NCBI GenBank assembly: GCA_030605675.1
Contig: JAUWHV010000051.1
Span: forward strand, 1-20,494
DNA length: 20,494 nucleotides
Direction: 5' to 3'
Source: Deltaproteobacteria bacterium
GTDB taxonomy: Bacteria; Desulfobacterota; Dissulfuribacteria; Dissulfuribacterales; UBA3076
Shown piece by piece: positions 6,961 to 14,478 of this stretch. Position numbers and translations under genes: made by a program. Under the pieces are notes generated by a model that saw nothing but the letters and a program-made list of their open reading frames with translations, searched no databases and had not been told where the DNA came from. Position 1 is the first letter of the stretch; every line of letters begins with the position of its first letter.

Positions 6961-7155
6961 GCCCTCGTCCTGAGCGACCGCGTTGTCATCATGTCTGCCA
7001 GGCCTGGTAGGGTGAAGGCTGTATTCGAAAACAACCTTCCACGCCCCCGCAAGTTGGAACTCCAGCTTACCGATCGCTTTCTGGAACTCAAAAGAAAGGT
7101 CTGGTCCCTGGTTGAAGAGGAAGTTGTGAGCGTTTTGGGAATCAGGAAAGGATAG
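6961..7155 (+). pseudogene. C-terminal relic of an ABC-transporter ATPase
   Basis: The plus frame from 6961 reads ALVLSDRVVIMSARPGRV, continues for 64 codons with no stop and ends at TAG 7153-7155. This is the post-H-loop tail of the nitrate/sulfonate/taurine-type (SsuB/TauB) ATP-binding subunits, where the family normally has FVTH(x)xxEALxLSDRVVVMS. Just upstream, FV is followed by a TGA and the spacing is off by one residue, so the H-loop is destroyed by frameshift and stop. Nothing upstream encodes a Walker A or B motif. No permease or binding protein remains nearby. It is convergent with the PilZ gene, with an 8-bp gap. Confidence 0.72.
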
Positions 7156-7163
7156 TAGAATAT

Positions 7164-7502
7164 TTAAATAGCGGGTGCTATGTTAAACCCATGGATGAGC
7201 TCATTAATACGGTTTTTCTGCTTAGGCGTCATATTCATAAACTGCAATCCCATACGGTGCATATGACCTTTTTTCCAAACCCATCGTACAATGCCTTCAA
7301 TTTTGAATCGGGAATTTGATGGAAAAAATATGGTCAGTCTCGAGTCGGCAGGGAATTCCTGTAATGCCTCGAGTCCAACACCACTCTTACTGATATCTGT
7401 CAAAGATTCCACATAAAAACGCCGGCCGTCCGAAATCGTGACCAATGACTCAATTGGGAGTCGCTCATCCTGCCGTCGTTCAGAAGAAAACATTTCTTTC
7501 AT
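7164..7502 (-). CDS. PilZ domain protein, likely c-di-GMP receptor
   Basis: A single-domain protein of 112 residues. It has both halves of the c-di-GMP binding signature: RRQDER, with R10 and R14 forming RxxxR, and D36ISKSG41 forming D/NxSxxG. The beta-barrel strands continue through IEGIVRWVW and MGLQF. Binding the dinucleotide would let it act as a small cytoplasmic adaptor, for instance on motility, secretion or surface polymers; the target is unknown. It follows the dgt-like gene after 39 bp on the same strand, so the two are probably co-transcribed. No clear ribosome binding site precedes the ATG at 7502; an in-frame ATG three codons later is an alternative start. Confidence 0.85.
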   Translation of the reverse strand: MKEMFSSERRQDERLPIESLVTISDGRRFYVESLTDISKSGVGLEALQEFPADSRLTIFFPSNSRFKIEGIVRWVWKKGHMHRMGLQFMNMTPKQKNRINELIHGFNIAPAI

Positions 7503-7541
7503 ATTGTTTTTATCGGAACTAATAAAAAATAACTTAAAAAA

Positions 7542-8732
7542 TCAACCACCCGGCACAGTGTCCGGCAAAGAAAATCTGGCAGGTAGAAGCTGCGGGATCA
7601 GGACTGTTTTGCCCATCCTGAGAAAATATGCATCGGTCATGCCTGCGATAAAGTCTCTCACAATGGCCTGGTAAGGCTGCCCCTGAACGTAGCTGTCATC
7701 CATCCCATTAAGATAATCCCTAAAAATCACTGATTCATTCCTGTCCTGTTGCAGGTCATCCAAAAAGCGTTCAAACAAAATCCTGTAGAGGCCCTTGATC
7801 TTGGATGACTCGGTCTTAATCCGGGGATTCATATAAATGAACTCCATATTGAAGGCCTTTAGCTCTGCCAGTGCATTTACCATCTCATGACTGAAGGCTA
7901 TCTCGTCTCTATCCAGGCTGGATTTAATAAGATCCTCAACCAGGCGGTAAACAATGGTCCCGTTTGTATCCCCCAATATCTTCCGGCAATGACCGGGGAT
8001 CTGATCCCTCCTAATCAGACAAAGCCTGATAGCGTCCTCGATATCCCTTCCCACATAGCTGATTACGTCAGCCATCCTGACCACACAACCTTCGAGTGTC
8101 ATGGGCCGGAGGTCTGTCTTGGGAGAGGAGAGCTTTGCCTCTACCTCAGCATCGAGCGTCTTAAAAGTTTTCCCCCTTTGAGGGCTGATTGAGGGGCAGT
8201 GTATCTCACCATCGTGACACAGTATTCCATCAAACACCTGGAGACTGAGATTGCATCCCCTACCCTTTCGTTCAACTCTGCGCAGGAAATGAACTCCCTG
8301 GACACTGTGAATAAACGGAGGAAGTCCGTGTTCAATGCATAACTCGGTAAGATATCGTTCACCATCGTGACCAAAGGGAGGATGGCCAATGTCGTGCCCA
8401 TAGGCAATGGCCTCTATAAGATCCTCATTCAATCGGAGAAAACGGCCTATAGTCCTGGCTATTTTTGATACCAGTTGGACGTGAAGCACTCTATGAGTGA
8501 TATGATCATTGGGGATAAGGGAAAAAACCTGGGTCTTGTCTATATACCTTGCATATGCCAGTGAATGCAGAATTCTGTCTGCGTCAACTGAAAACAACTG
8601 CCTGTGGTCTGTAGCTAACCGTTCTTCCTCCTTCTCCCGAACAGCGTTAACACTGAGTGTTGCATAAGGAGAAAGCCTTTTTCTCTCGTCTTTTTCCAAA
8701 CGGCCCCTTTCATCCCTTAGATCTTTTATCAT
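7542..8732 (-). CDS. dgt: dNTP triphosphohydrolase, dGTPase-like HD-domain protein
   Basis: Hydrolyses dNTPs (dGTP or others) to deoxynucleoside and triphosphate, lowering nucleotide pools and quality-controlling DNA precursors. It is 396 residues long, in the range of the shorter bacterial Dgt-like family. The N-terminal segment has RILHSLAYARYIDKTQVF, the usual dNTPase stretch. Metal ligands are the His of H84VQLVSKIAR and the H113-D114 pair in YGHDIGHPPFGHDGE, with further His at 117 and 122. RMADVISYVGRDIEDAI carries the last Asp of the HD site. The C-terminus is helical and not otherwise recognised. Substrate preference cannot be read from sequence. It lies upstream of and in tandem with the PilZ gene; the start ATG has only a weak purine stretch before it. 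Confidence 0.85.
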   Translation of the reverse strand: MIKDLRDERGRLEKDERKRLSPYATLSVNAVREKEEERLATDHRQLFSVDADRILHSLAYARYIDKTQVFSLIPNDHITHRVLHVQLVSKIARTIGRFLRLNEDLIEAIAYGHDIGHPPFGHDGERYLTELCIEHGLPPFIHSVQGVHFLRRVERKGRGCNLSLQVFDGILCHDGEIHCPSISPQRGKTFKTLDAEVEAKLSSPKTDLRPMTLEGCVVRMADVISYVGRDIEDAIRLCLIRRDQIPGHCRKILGDTNGTIVYRLVEDLIKSSLDRDEIAFSHEMVNALAELKAFNMEFIYMNPRIKTESSKIKGLYRILFERFLDDLQQDRNESVIFRDYLNGMDDSYVQGQPYQAIVRDFIAGMTDAYFLRMGKTVLIPQLLPARFSLPDTVPGG

Positions 8733-8750
8733 AGACTCGTTTCATCTCTC

Positions 8751-8784
8751 CCAATTTCCAATTTCCAATTTCAAGTTTCAAGCC
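8751..8784. repeat. CCAATTT heptads upstream of dgt
   Basis: Three perfect CCAATTT heptads (8751-8757, 8758-8764, 8765-8771) and a variant CAAGTTT (8772-8778) run on, ending in CAAGCC. This tract lies 18 nt upstream of the dgt start and between divergent genes, unlike most other heptad tracts here, which follow stop codons. Confidence 0.85.
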
Positions 8785-8920
8785 GTGAACAGCCACCAAT
8801 ATCCTACACCTGATTTAACAAAGCAATTGTTATTGTGTGTCTATTGACACCATAATCTCCCATTCTTACCTTGCTTTGGAATAAAAACAACCTCTCAATA
8901 CATTTAACTCTTTGAATTCT

Positions 8921-8925
8921 AAGGA
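8921..8925 (+). promoter_or_regulatory. Ribosome binding site of clpB
   Basis: AAGGA, 11 nt before the ATG at 8937, supports that start; the protein then begins with the normal ClpB N-domain. The 200-bp leader has no CIRCE inverted repeat. A TTGACA at 8842-8847 has only a poor -10 (TACCTT) at 17 nt, and CCCAT near 8860 is too close to it for a sigma32 promoter. Confidence 0.5.
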
Positions 8926-8936
8926 TATTTTAAATC

Positions 8937-11522
8937 ATGCAACTTGAAAAATTCACAATGAAATCACAAGAGGCCCTGCAGGAGGCCCAGAGCTTGGCCC
9001 AAAGCAAAGGGCATCAGCAAATCGAGCCCGAACATCTGCTAAAGGTACTGCTGGCCCAGCCTGAAGGAATTGTGCCATCGGTTCTGAGAAAAATGGGGGT
9101 TGAAATCCAGGCCATTGAAGCCGAAGTGGATGAGGCTGTAAACAATCTCCCTCAAGTGAGCGGAGCGGGTCTGCAGATCTATATGTCGCCCACGCTGAAT
9201 CAGATACTGGAAAAGGCATTTGCCATCGCGGATAAAATGAAGGATGAGTATGTCAGCCAGGAACACCTGGTTCTTGCCATCCTTGACGCGTCCCACACAA
9301 AGGCCAGCCAGGCATTAACAGGCCATGGGATCAACAAGGATACCTTCCTGCAGGCCCTGGTATCTATAAGGGGTAGCCAGAGAATAACCGACCCTAACCC
9401 TGAGGAAAAGTATCAAGCACTTGAAAAGTACGGAAGAGACCTCACCTCTTTTGCAAGATCAGGGAAGCTGGACCCGGTAATAGGTCGCGACGATGAAATT
9501 CGCAGGGTCCTGCAGGTACTGTCACGAAGGACCAAGAATAACCCAGTGCTCATAGGTGAACCCGGCGTTGGTAAGACTGCGATAGTAGAGGGTCTGGCCC
9601 AACGAATAGTCTCCGGCGATATTCCTGAGACACTGAGGGACCGGCGCATTATTGCCCTGGATATGGGGGCCTTGATCGCAGGGGCCAAGTTCAGGGGTGA
9701 ATTTGAAGAACGGCTGAAGGCAGTCCTTAAGGAAGTAGCAGAACGGCAGGGCGAAGTCATCCTGTTCATAGATGAAATCCACACTATGGTGGGCGCAGGA
9801 GCAGCCCAGGGATCCATGGATGCCTCGAACATGCTGAAACCTGCCCTTGCCAGGGGAGAGCTCCACTGCATCGGTGCCACCACCATAGACGAGTACCGTA
9901 AGTACATTGAAAAGGATGCGGCGCTTGAAAGACGCTTTCAGCCCGTGATGGTGAATGAGCCCAGTGTTGAGGACACCATTGCCATACTCCGCGGGCTGAA
10001 AGAAAAGTACGAGGTGCACCATGGAGTGCGGATAAAGGATTCAGCCATAGTTGCGGCGTCCACGCTGTCTCAGCGCTACATCACTGATCGCTTTCTCCCG
10101 GACAAGGCCATTGATCTTATAGACGAGTCAGCAGCAAAGCTGAGAATCGAAATAGACAGCCTTCCGGCGGACATTGACGAATTGGAGCGCCGGAGCATGC
10201 AGCTTGAAATAGAACAGCAGGCCCTTAAAAAAGAAAGTGATCCGGCCTCCCGGGAAAGATTAGAGAAGATAAAACAGGATCTTGCCGACCTCAGAGAACA
10301 GAGCGATGCGCTCAAGGTCCGCTGGCAGCAGGAAAAGGGAATTATTCAAAAAATCCGTGACATCAAGGAACGTATAGATCAGCTCAGGATCGACGCAGAA
10401 AGATTCCAACGGCAGGGTGACCTGAACAAAGTAGCTGAAATCATCTACGGAGAGATCCCAAATCTTGAAAAGGAACTGAAAGAGGAACAGGACCGTATAG
10501 AGGAACTTCAGAAGGATGGCACCGGAATGCTCAAGGAGGAAGTGGACGCTGACGACATTGCGGACATCATATCCAAGTGGACCGGAATACCGGTCAGCAG
10601 ACTTCTTGAGGGAGAAAGGGAAAAGCTGGTCCACATGGAAGATCGTCTGAGCCAACGGGTTGTTGGCCAGGAAAAGGCCATACATGCAGTATCAAACGCA
10701 GTCCGCAGGGCCAGGGCCGGCCTGCAGGACAGTGCGCGACCTATTGGCTCCTTTATCTTTCTCGGGCCGACAGGTGTTGGAAAAACAGAGCTGGCCAAGA
10801 CCCTGGCTGAATTCATGTTCGATACGGAGCAGGCCATAATTCGTATGGACATGAGCGAATACATGGAAAAACACGCAGTCGCCAGGTTAATCGGTGCGCC
10901 TCCGGGCTATGTGGGTTATGAAGAAGGAGGCTATCTCACAGAGGCCGTACGGCGCAAGCCTTATTCTGTTATTCTTTTTGACGAAATAGAAAAGGCCCAT
11001 CCGGACGTATTCAACATACTGCTCCAGATCCTGGACGATGGAAGGCTTACTGACGGCAAGGGCCGTACTGTAAACTTCCGTAACACCATAATTATCATGA
11101 CTTCCAACATAGGTACTGACCTGATTCAAGAAATCAGCGACCCGGAGGAGATGGAGCGCAGGATGATGGACGCCCTTCGTCTCCGCTTCAAACCCGAGTT
11201 CCTGAACCGAGTGGACGACATGATCATCTTTCACTCACTCAGCAAGGAACACCTGCAAAGTATTGTGGATATCCAACTCAGCTATCTCAAGAACCGTCTG
11301 CAGGAGCATCATTACGAAATTGACGTAAGCAAAGGAGTAAAGGCCTGGATAGCTGACGTAGGCTATGATCCTATCTACGGTGCCCGTCCTCTCAAGAGGG
11401 CCATTCAGCGCTACATCGAAAATCCGCTGGCCCTTAAAATCCTCGAGGGGACCTTCAAAGAGGGAGACAATATCCTGATAGACATGGACGAAAATGGCCA
11501 TGTGTCATTTCGGAAAAGATGA
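8937..11522 (+). CDS. clpB: ATP-dependent disaggregase ClpB
   Basis: A hexameric AAA+ chaperone that works with DnaK to pull proteins out of aggregates after heat or other stress. It has 861 residues, the full ClpB length. In order: double Clp N-domain (about 1-145), first AAA+ with Walker A GEPGVGKT (207-214) and Walker B VILFIDEIHTM, the coiled-coil middle domain (about 400-525) that marks ClpB rather than ClpA/ClpC, and the second AAA+ with GPTGVGKT (610-617) and SVILFDEIEKAHPDV. The pore loop GYVGYEEGG in AAA2 is intact. There is no ClpP-binding loop. The C-terminus ends in VSFRKR. The TGA stop provides the first two bases of a 33-bp inverted-repeat arm. No dnaK or grpE is in the window. 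Confidence 0.97.
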   Translation: MQLEKFTMKSQEALQEAQSLAQSKGHQQIEPEHLLKVLLAQPEGIVPSVLRKMGVEIQAIEAEVDEAVNNLPQVSGAGLQIYMSPTLNQILEKAFAIADKMKDEYVSQEHLVLAILDASHTKASQALTGHGINKDTFLQALVSIRGSQRITDPNPEEKYQALEKYGRDLTSFARSGKLDPVIGRDDEIRRVLQVLSRRTKNNPVLIGEPGVGKTAIVEGLAQRIVSGDIPETLRDRRIIALDMGALIAGAKFRGEFEERLKAVLKEVAERQGEVILFIDEIHTMVGAGAAQGSMDASNMLKPALARGELHCIGATTIDEYRKYIEKDAALERRFQPVMVNEPSVEDTIAILRGLKEKYEVHHGVRIKDSAIVAASTLSQRYITDRFLPDKAIDLIDESAAKLRIEIDSLPADIDELERRSMQLEIEQQALKKESDPASRERLEKIKQDLADLREQSDALKVRWQQEKGIIQKIRDIKERIDQLRIDAERFQRQGDLNKVAEIIYGEIPNLEKELKEEQDRIEELQKDGTGMLKEEVDADDIADIISKWTGIPVSRLLEGEREKLVHMEDRLSQRVVGQEKAIHAVSNAVRRARAGLQDSARPIGSFIFLGPTGVGKTELAKTLAEFMFDTEQAIIRMDMSEYMEKHAVARLIGAPPGYVGYEEGGYLTEAVRRKPYSVILFDEIEKAHPDVFNILLQILDDGRLTDGKGRTVNFRNTIIIMTSNIGTDLIQEISDPEEMERRMMDALRLRFKPEFLNRVDDMIIFHSLSKEHLQSIVDIQLSYLKNRLQEHHYEIDVSKGVKAWIADVGYDPIYGARPLKRAIQRYIENPLALKILEGTFKEGDNILIDMDENGHVSFRKR

Positions 11523-11792
11523 ACATCGAACATCGAACGTCCAACATCGAATGTTGAATGGAAAAAGATGAAGAAACAGACTTATGACCAGGAAGAAAGG
11601 CTGCTAATTATTGCAGGAGGCAGGATATCAGTATACTTCAGCCTTCAGCCTTCAACCTAAATGGCTAACATAGCGAGTATCAAACCGGCTGAAAAAAAAC
11701 AGAAATAGCCGTTGAATGTTCGGTATTGGATATTCGTTTTTCATTCGATGTTGGACGTTCGATGTTCGATGTTCGACGTTCGACGTTCATCT
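11521..11792. repeat. 33-bp perfect inverted repeat of heptads after clpB
   Basis: The left arm 11521-11553 is made of heptads GAACATC, GAACATC, GAACGTC, CAACATC, then GAATG. The right arm 11742-11774 is its exact reverse complement and continues with TTCGACG, TTCGACG, TTCATCT. The arms are separated by 188 bp holding TTCAGCC heptads (11637-11657) and a related tract near 11712-11738. The left arm starts inside the clpB stop codon. There is no transposase; the frames predicted across the right arm are by-products of the repeat. Confidence 0.9.
11637..11657. repeat. TTCAGCC heptads
   Basis: TTCAGCC, TTCAGCC and TTCAACC follow without gaps inside the 188-bp spacer of the clpB inverted repeat. 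The same word is at 123-141. Confidence 0.8.
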
Positions 11793-11872
11793 TTCAAAAC
11801 AATTCCGTACGGCATAAATATAATACCTGTGAACGACTACAGAAAAAAATCTGCGAATTTTTTGCTTTTGGA

Positions 11873-11925
11873 TTGGTGCAAAACGTTCGTTTCTGTTATA
11901 CTGGCTCTGTCATGTTGAATGACAG
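11873..11925 (+). promoter_or_regulatory. Candidate promoter with operator-like palindrome upstream of the HTH gene
   Basis: TATACT (11897-11902) matches five of six -10 bases; TTGGTG (11873-11878) lies 18 nt upstream and keeps only the TTG of the -35. Directly after the -10 is a perfect 7-bp inverted repeat CTGTCAT-gttga-ATGACAG (11907-11925), which would overlap the transcription start. The next gene, 200 nt downstream, encodes a small HTH protein, so autoregulation is plausible but unproven. Confidence 0.4.
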
Positions 11926-11963
11926 CTTGACAGTATAGGAGTTTCCAGGTTGAACCCCGATGA

Positions 11964-12024
11964 ACACAGATTTTCAAATTTATGAATAATAATATTATCT
12001 GTGTTTATCTGCGAAAATCTGTGT
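11964..12024. repeat. 12-bp inverted repeat ACACAGATTTTC
   Basis: ACACAGATTTTC (11964-11975) is perfectly complementary to GAAAATCTGTGT (12013-12024), enclosing 37 nt of AT-rich sequence that itself contains a further TCTGTGTTTATCTG copy of the word. It lies in the leader of the HTH gene. Confidence 0.65.
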
Positions 12025-12122
12025 CCTATTTAAATGGGCCTTGTCTTTCTCCGGCCAATGTGCGATTATTTGCAGCAACACCTCAATTCATAGATAAAAA
12101 ACTTGGGAAAGGATGATGAATT

Positions 12123-12356
12123 ATGACGAGAACTAAAAGCAGGCCATATACAGTAGATGATGTGCGCCACATCTACAAGAACTACACAAACATGACCGCG
12201 GTTGAAATCGCAGATGAACTCGGTATCAGCAAAGCTCAGGTCTCGAAAATCGTTACAGAGCTTCGAAGACAGGGAGTTGATCTACCAAAGAAGAAACGTG
12301 AGAACCCCGTTGAGATTTTTATCCGGGAGGAGCCCGGCCTTAAACTCAAATCTTAA
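12123..12356 (+). CDS. Small helix-turn-helix protein
   Basis: A 77-residue protein with a central helix-turn-helix: TAVEIADELGISKAQVSKIV (about 24-43), where the pattern of A/E-I-A-x-x-L-G-I-S-x-x-x-V is that of a DNA-recognition unit. The basic N-terminus (MTRTKSRPYT) and basic tail (LPKKKRENP) suit DNA contact. AAAGGA (12108-12113, spacer 9) supports the start. No family name can be assigned. It has its own long leader with several inverted repeats and a candidate operator, and stands alone, converging on the kinase gene downstream. Likely a transcription regulator; targets unknown. Confidence 0.75.
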   Translation: MTRTKSRPYTVDDVRHIYKNYTNMTAVEIADELGISKAQVSKIVTELRRQGVDLPKKKRENPVEIFIREEPGLKLKS

Positions 12357-12365
12357 TACATACTG

Positions 12366-12480
12366 ATAATTGAGGGATTGTGAATTGATGGATTGAGGAA
12401 TTGAAGGTGCTTTTTTGATTCTAATCCCTCAATTCCTAAATCCTTCAATTTTTCAGTTCCTAAATCCCTAAATTTATACT
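12366..12480. repeat. Imperfect inverted repeat between convergent genes
   Basis: The left side repeats words such as ATTGAGGGATTG and GGATTGAGGAATTGAAGG. The right side carries their complements CCCTCAATTCCTAAATCC and TTCAATT. The period is irregular (7 to 9). A run of six T lies in the loop. The right side overlaps the last codons and TAG of the minus-strand kinase gene (N-L-G-I-stop), so it could serve both convergent genes as a terminator-like structure (inference). Confidence 0.65.
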
Positions 12481-14292
12481 ATCAGTGTCTTTTTGCTGAA
12501 AAAGCGGAAGCTTGACAATGACTATGGTCTGGCCGTCCTCGGCCCGGATATCGATCTTTCCATGGTTGCCTTGCACAAACCTATAAATGATGTTTAAGCC
12601 ACGACCCCTTACTTCACCTTTTTTGACCTGATCAATTTTTTCCTCCGGTATCTCTCCTGTATTTCTAATCTCGATACAGGCCAAGGTCTCCTCTATATAG
12701 CAGCGCATAGACAGAGCGCCTCCCTGTTTCGGGATCGCATTAACAGCGTTGTTCATTAGATTGTCCAGTACTCGTTCCAGACCGAAACGCGAACAATAGA
12801 CTAATATCTCTGCTTCAATTTTCGGGGGTTCTATCCGGATGTATTTGCGCCATGATTGCCGAATGGCTTCCTCATTAAGAAGGAATCGTTCTCCGGCGAT
12901 CTCACCGAGATCCAGAACATCTTCCCGGCCCTCCAATCTCATGGCTAGGGCCATATCCTGCATACGGACCGTTTCCTTAAGGATGATGTCCAGGTATGTG
13001 ACCAGCTTGTTCCGTATCCCCTCAAGGTCTTCTGATTCCATCAGATTCCTGGCTCTGGAGGCAAATCCTGTGACGGCAATGGCCGGATTTTTGAAATCGT
13101 GCAGGATGTCGTCCAAGAGCTCTAACCGCAAGGTCTTCATGACTTCTTTTGCAAAAAAAGTCAGCAAATCAATCTCTTCGTTCATAAAGGACGACTTCTG
13201 TTCCGTAGCATAAAATGTCATCAGATACCGAGTGATCCCGTTGACCTTGAGAGGGATTATCAGGATGGAATAAATGTGATGCTTCTCAACAAATTCCCGC
13301 ATACCTGAGCTGGTGAAGCGGCTCCTTTCAGGATCTTTTATCAAGAGATAGGCAGGATCGATCCGCTCAAACGGATGGTCTCCGTATTCCTGCGCCCCAT
13401 GGATCGCGGTTTGGAAGTACGGGTGGTGGATCACTGTAAAGGTGTAGCCCAATTGGTGATACGTTTTGTCCAGGGGATACCCGGCCTCAAGACGGATAAA
13501 CTTCTGATCCTTGGACACTGAAAACAGAGAACAGCTCTTGACCTGCAGATATGGCTCAAGCTCGGGGATCAGGTCCATGAACAGGTCCTTCAACTTGATC
13601 CCTTCCCGGTTACTCAACTTAATAAAAATCCTGTCTACCATGTTCTCCTTGTGCGCATTCAGCCTCTGTAAGGCCAGGATCTTCCTTTTGGCCAGGACAA
13701 AGCTTACGCGGCGGGCCAGGAGCTCGGCATGAATGATCTCAAATGGATCAAACTTCCGGTTATCCTCCTTGTAATAAATCTGAAGGGAGCCGAGAACGTC
13801 TCCTTCCGAACCTAAAAACTTTGGGATCTGAAGAGGGACCGCCAAGAGGGAATGAAATCCTTTATCTTTCACGATGCTTTTAATCTTAAAGTACGGATCC
13901 TCAAGGAGGCTCGATATAGCGATGCTTCTGTTTTCCCGGACCACCCGTCCTGAGATGGAATCCTCAAAAGGGACGGCACTTTTGCATTCAGTTTCAGAAA
14001 TTTGGTGTACGCCGAAGCAGGTCATGCCCATGGATTTGGGATCAAAGAGCCGTATGGATGCAGCTTCGGCCTTAAGAATATTTGCGATCTTTTCCGCAGC
14101 AATCTCAAGGATCTTCTTTTCTTCAAGTCCGGAATCAATCTCAATAATTTCTTCAACATCGCGGATAATGCCGGAGAGGACTCCAACCAGATATTCCTGC
14201 TCGATGGAACGGGCCAGATCCAGACGCTCTGAATGAGTCAAATGCTGAAGTGACGGATGGTCTTTGAGAAATTCGAAAATGTTTTCTTTCAT
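12460..14292 (-). CDS. Cytoplasmic GAF-domain sensor histidine kinase
   Basis: A 610-residue protein without membrane segments. Two GAF-like sensor domains (about 50-200 and 225-390) precede a short transmitter. The phospho-acceptor is H398 in LLDDILHDFKNP, an H-box with N after it rather than the common HELRNP. The catalytic domain has the N-box ERVLDNLMNNAVNAIP (506-521) and G2-type GRGLNIIYRF (563-572). The G1 box reads EIRNTGEIPEE (541-551) where DxGxG is expected, so its Asp is not evident. The last residues NLGI and the stop fall in a repeat. It is divergent from the hybrid kinase at 14479 and has no linked response regulator on its strand. No clear ribosome binding site is seen before the ATG. 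Confidence 0.82.
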   Translation of the reverse strand: MKENIFEFLKDHPSLQHLTHSERLDLARSIEQEYLVGVLSGIIRDVEEIIEIDSGLEEKKILEIAAEKIANILKAEAASIRLFDPKSMGMTCFGVHQISETECKSAVPFEDSISGRVVRENRSIAISSLLEDPYFKIKSIVKDKGFHSLLAVPLQIPKFLGSEGDVLGSLQIYYKEDNRKFDPFEIIHAELLARRVSFVLAKRKILALQRLNAHKENMVDRIFIKLSNREGIKLKDLFMDLIPELEPYLQVKSCSLFSVSKDQKFIRLEAGYPLDKTYHQLGYTFTVIHHPYFQTAIHGAQEYGDHPFERIDPAYLLIKDPERSRFTSSGMREFVEKHHIYSILIIPLKVNGITRYLMTFYATEQKSSFMNEEIDLLTFFAKEVMKTLRLELLDDILHDFKNPAIAVTGFASRARNLMESEDLEGIRNKLVTYLDIILKETVRMQDMALAMRLEGREDVLDLGEIAGERFLLNEEAIRQSWRKYIRIEPPKIEAEILVYCSRFGLERVLDNLMNNAVNAIPKQGGALSMRCYIEETLACIEIRNTGEIPEEKIDQVKKGEVRGRGLNIIYRFVQGNHGKIDIRAEDGQTIVIVKLPLFQQKDTDSINLGI

Positions 14293-14394
14293 ATGGCTAT
14301 TTTCGGAATGAAATTAATAATTAGGATAATTTGTGACTTCTATAAATAATAATCTAACAACCAATATTATAGAAATCAACTCACTATGCCGATG

Positions 14395-14400
14395 TATAAT
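14395..14400 (+). promoter_or_regulatory. Candidate -10 box in the divergent kinase spacer
   Basis: A perfect TATAAT occurs 79 nt upstream of the hybrid kinase start in an otherwise AT-rich 186-bp spacer between divergent genes. No good -35 is seen 16 to 18 nt before it. A GGGCA-AA-TGCCC palindrome (14459-14470) follows shortly before the coding start. Confidence 0.3.
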
Positions 14401-14478
14401 AAAATAGCTCTTCTGCAGTGCGAACACGATCAGGCATGGCAATAAATATCCGATAAAAGGGCAAATGCCCCGTGAAAG

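Noticed and set aside
6828..7091. Minus-strand frame of 87 codons
   Set aside because: It is antisense to the ABC-ATPase relic, whose plus-strand reading has clear family similarity.
8842..8867. Sigma32-type heat-shock promoter before clpB
   Set aside because: The TTGAC-like and CCCAT-like parts are only about 9 nt apart, too close for that promoter class; no CIRCE element either.
11521..11792. Possible CRISPR array
   Set aside because: Repeat units are 7 nt with no unique spacers of regular length, and no cas gene is near.
11712..11938. Two overlapping plus-strand frames of 68 and 70 codons
   Set aside because: They run through the heptad tract (FDV-R-SMFDVRR repeats), have no ribosome binding site and no domain; they are by-products of the repeat.
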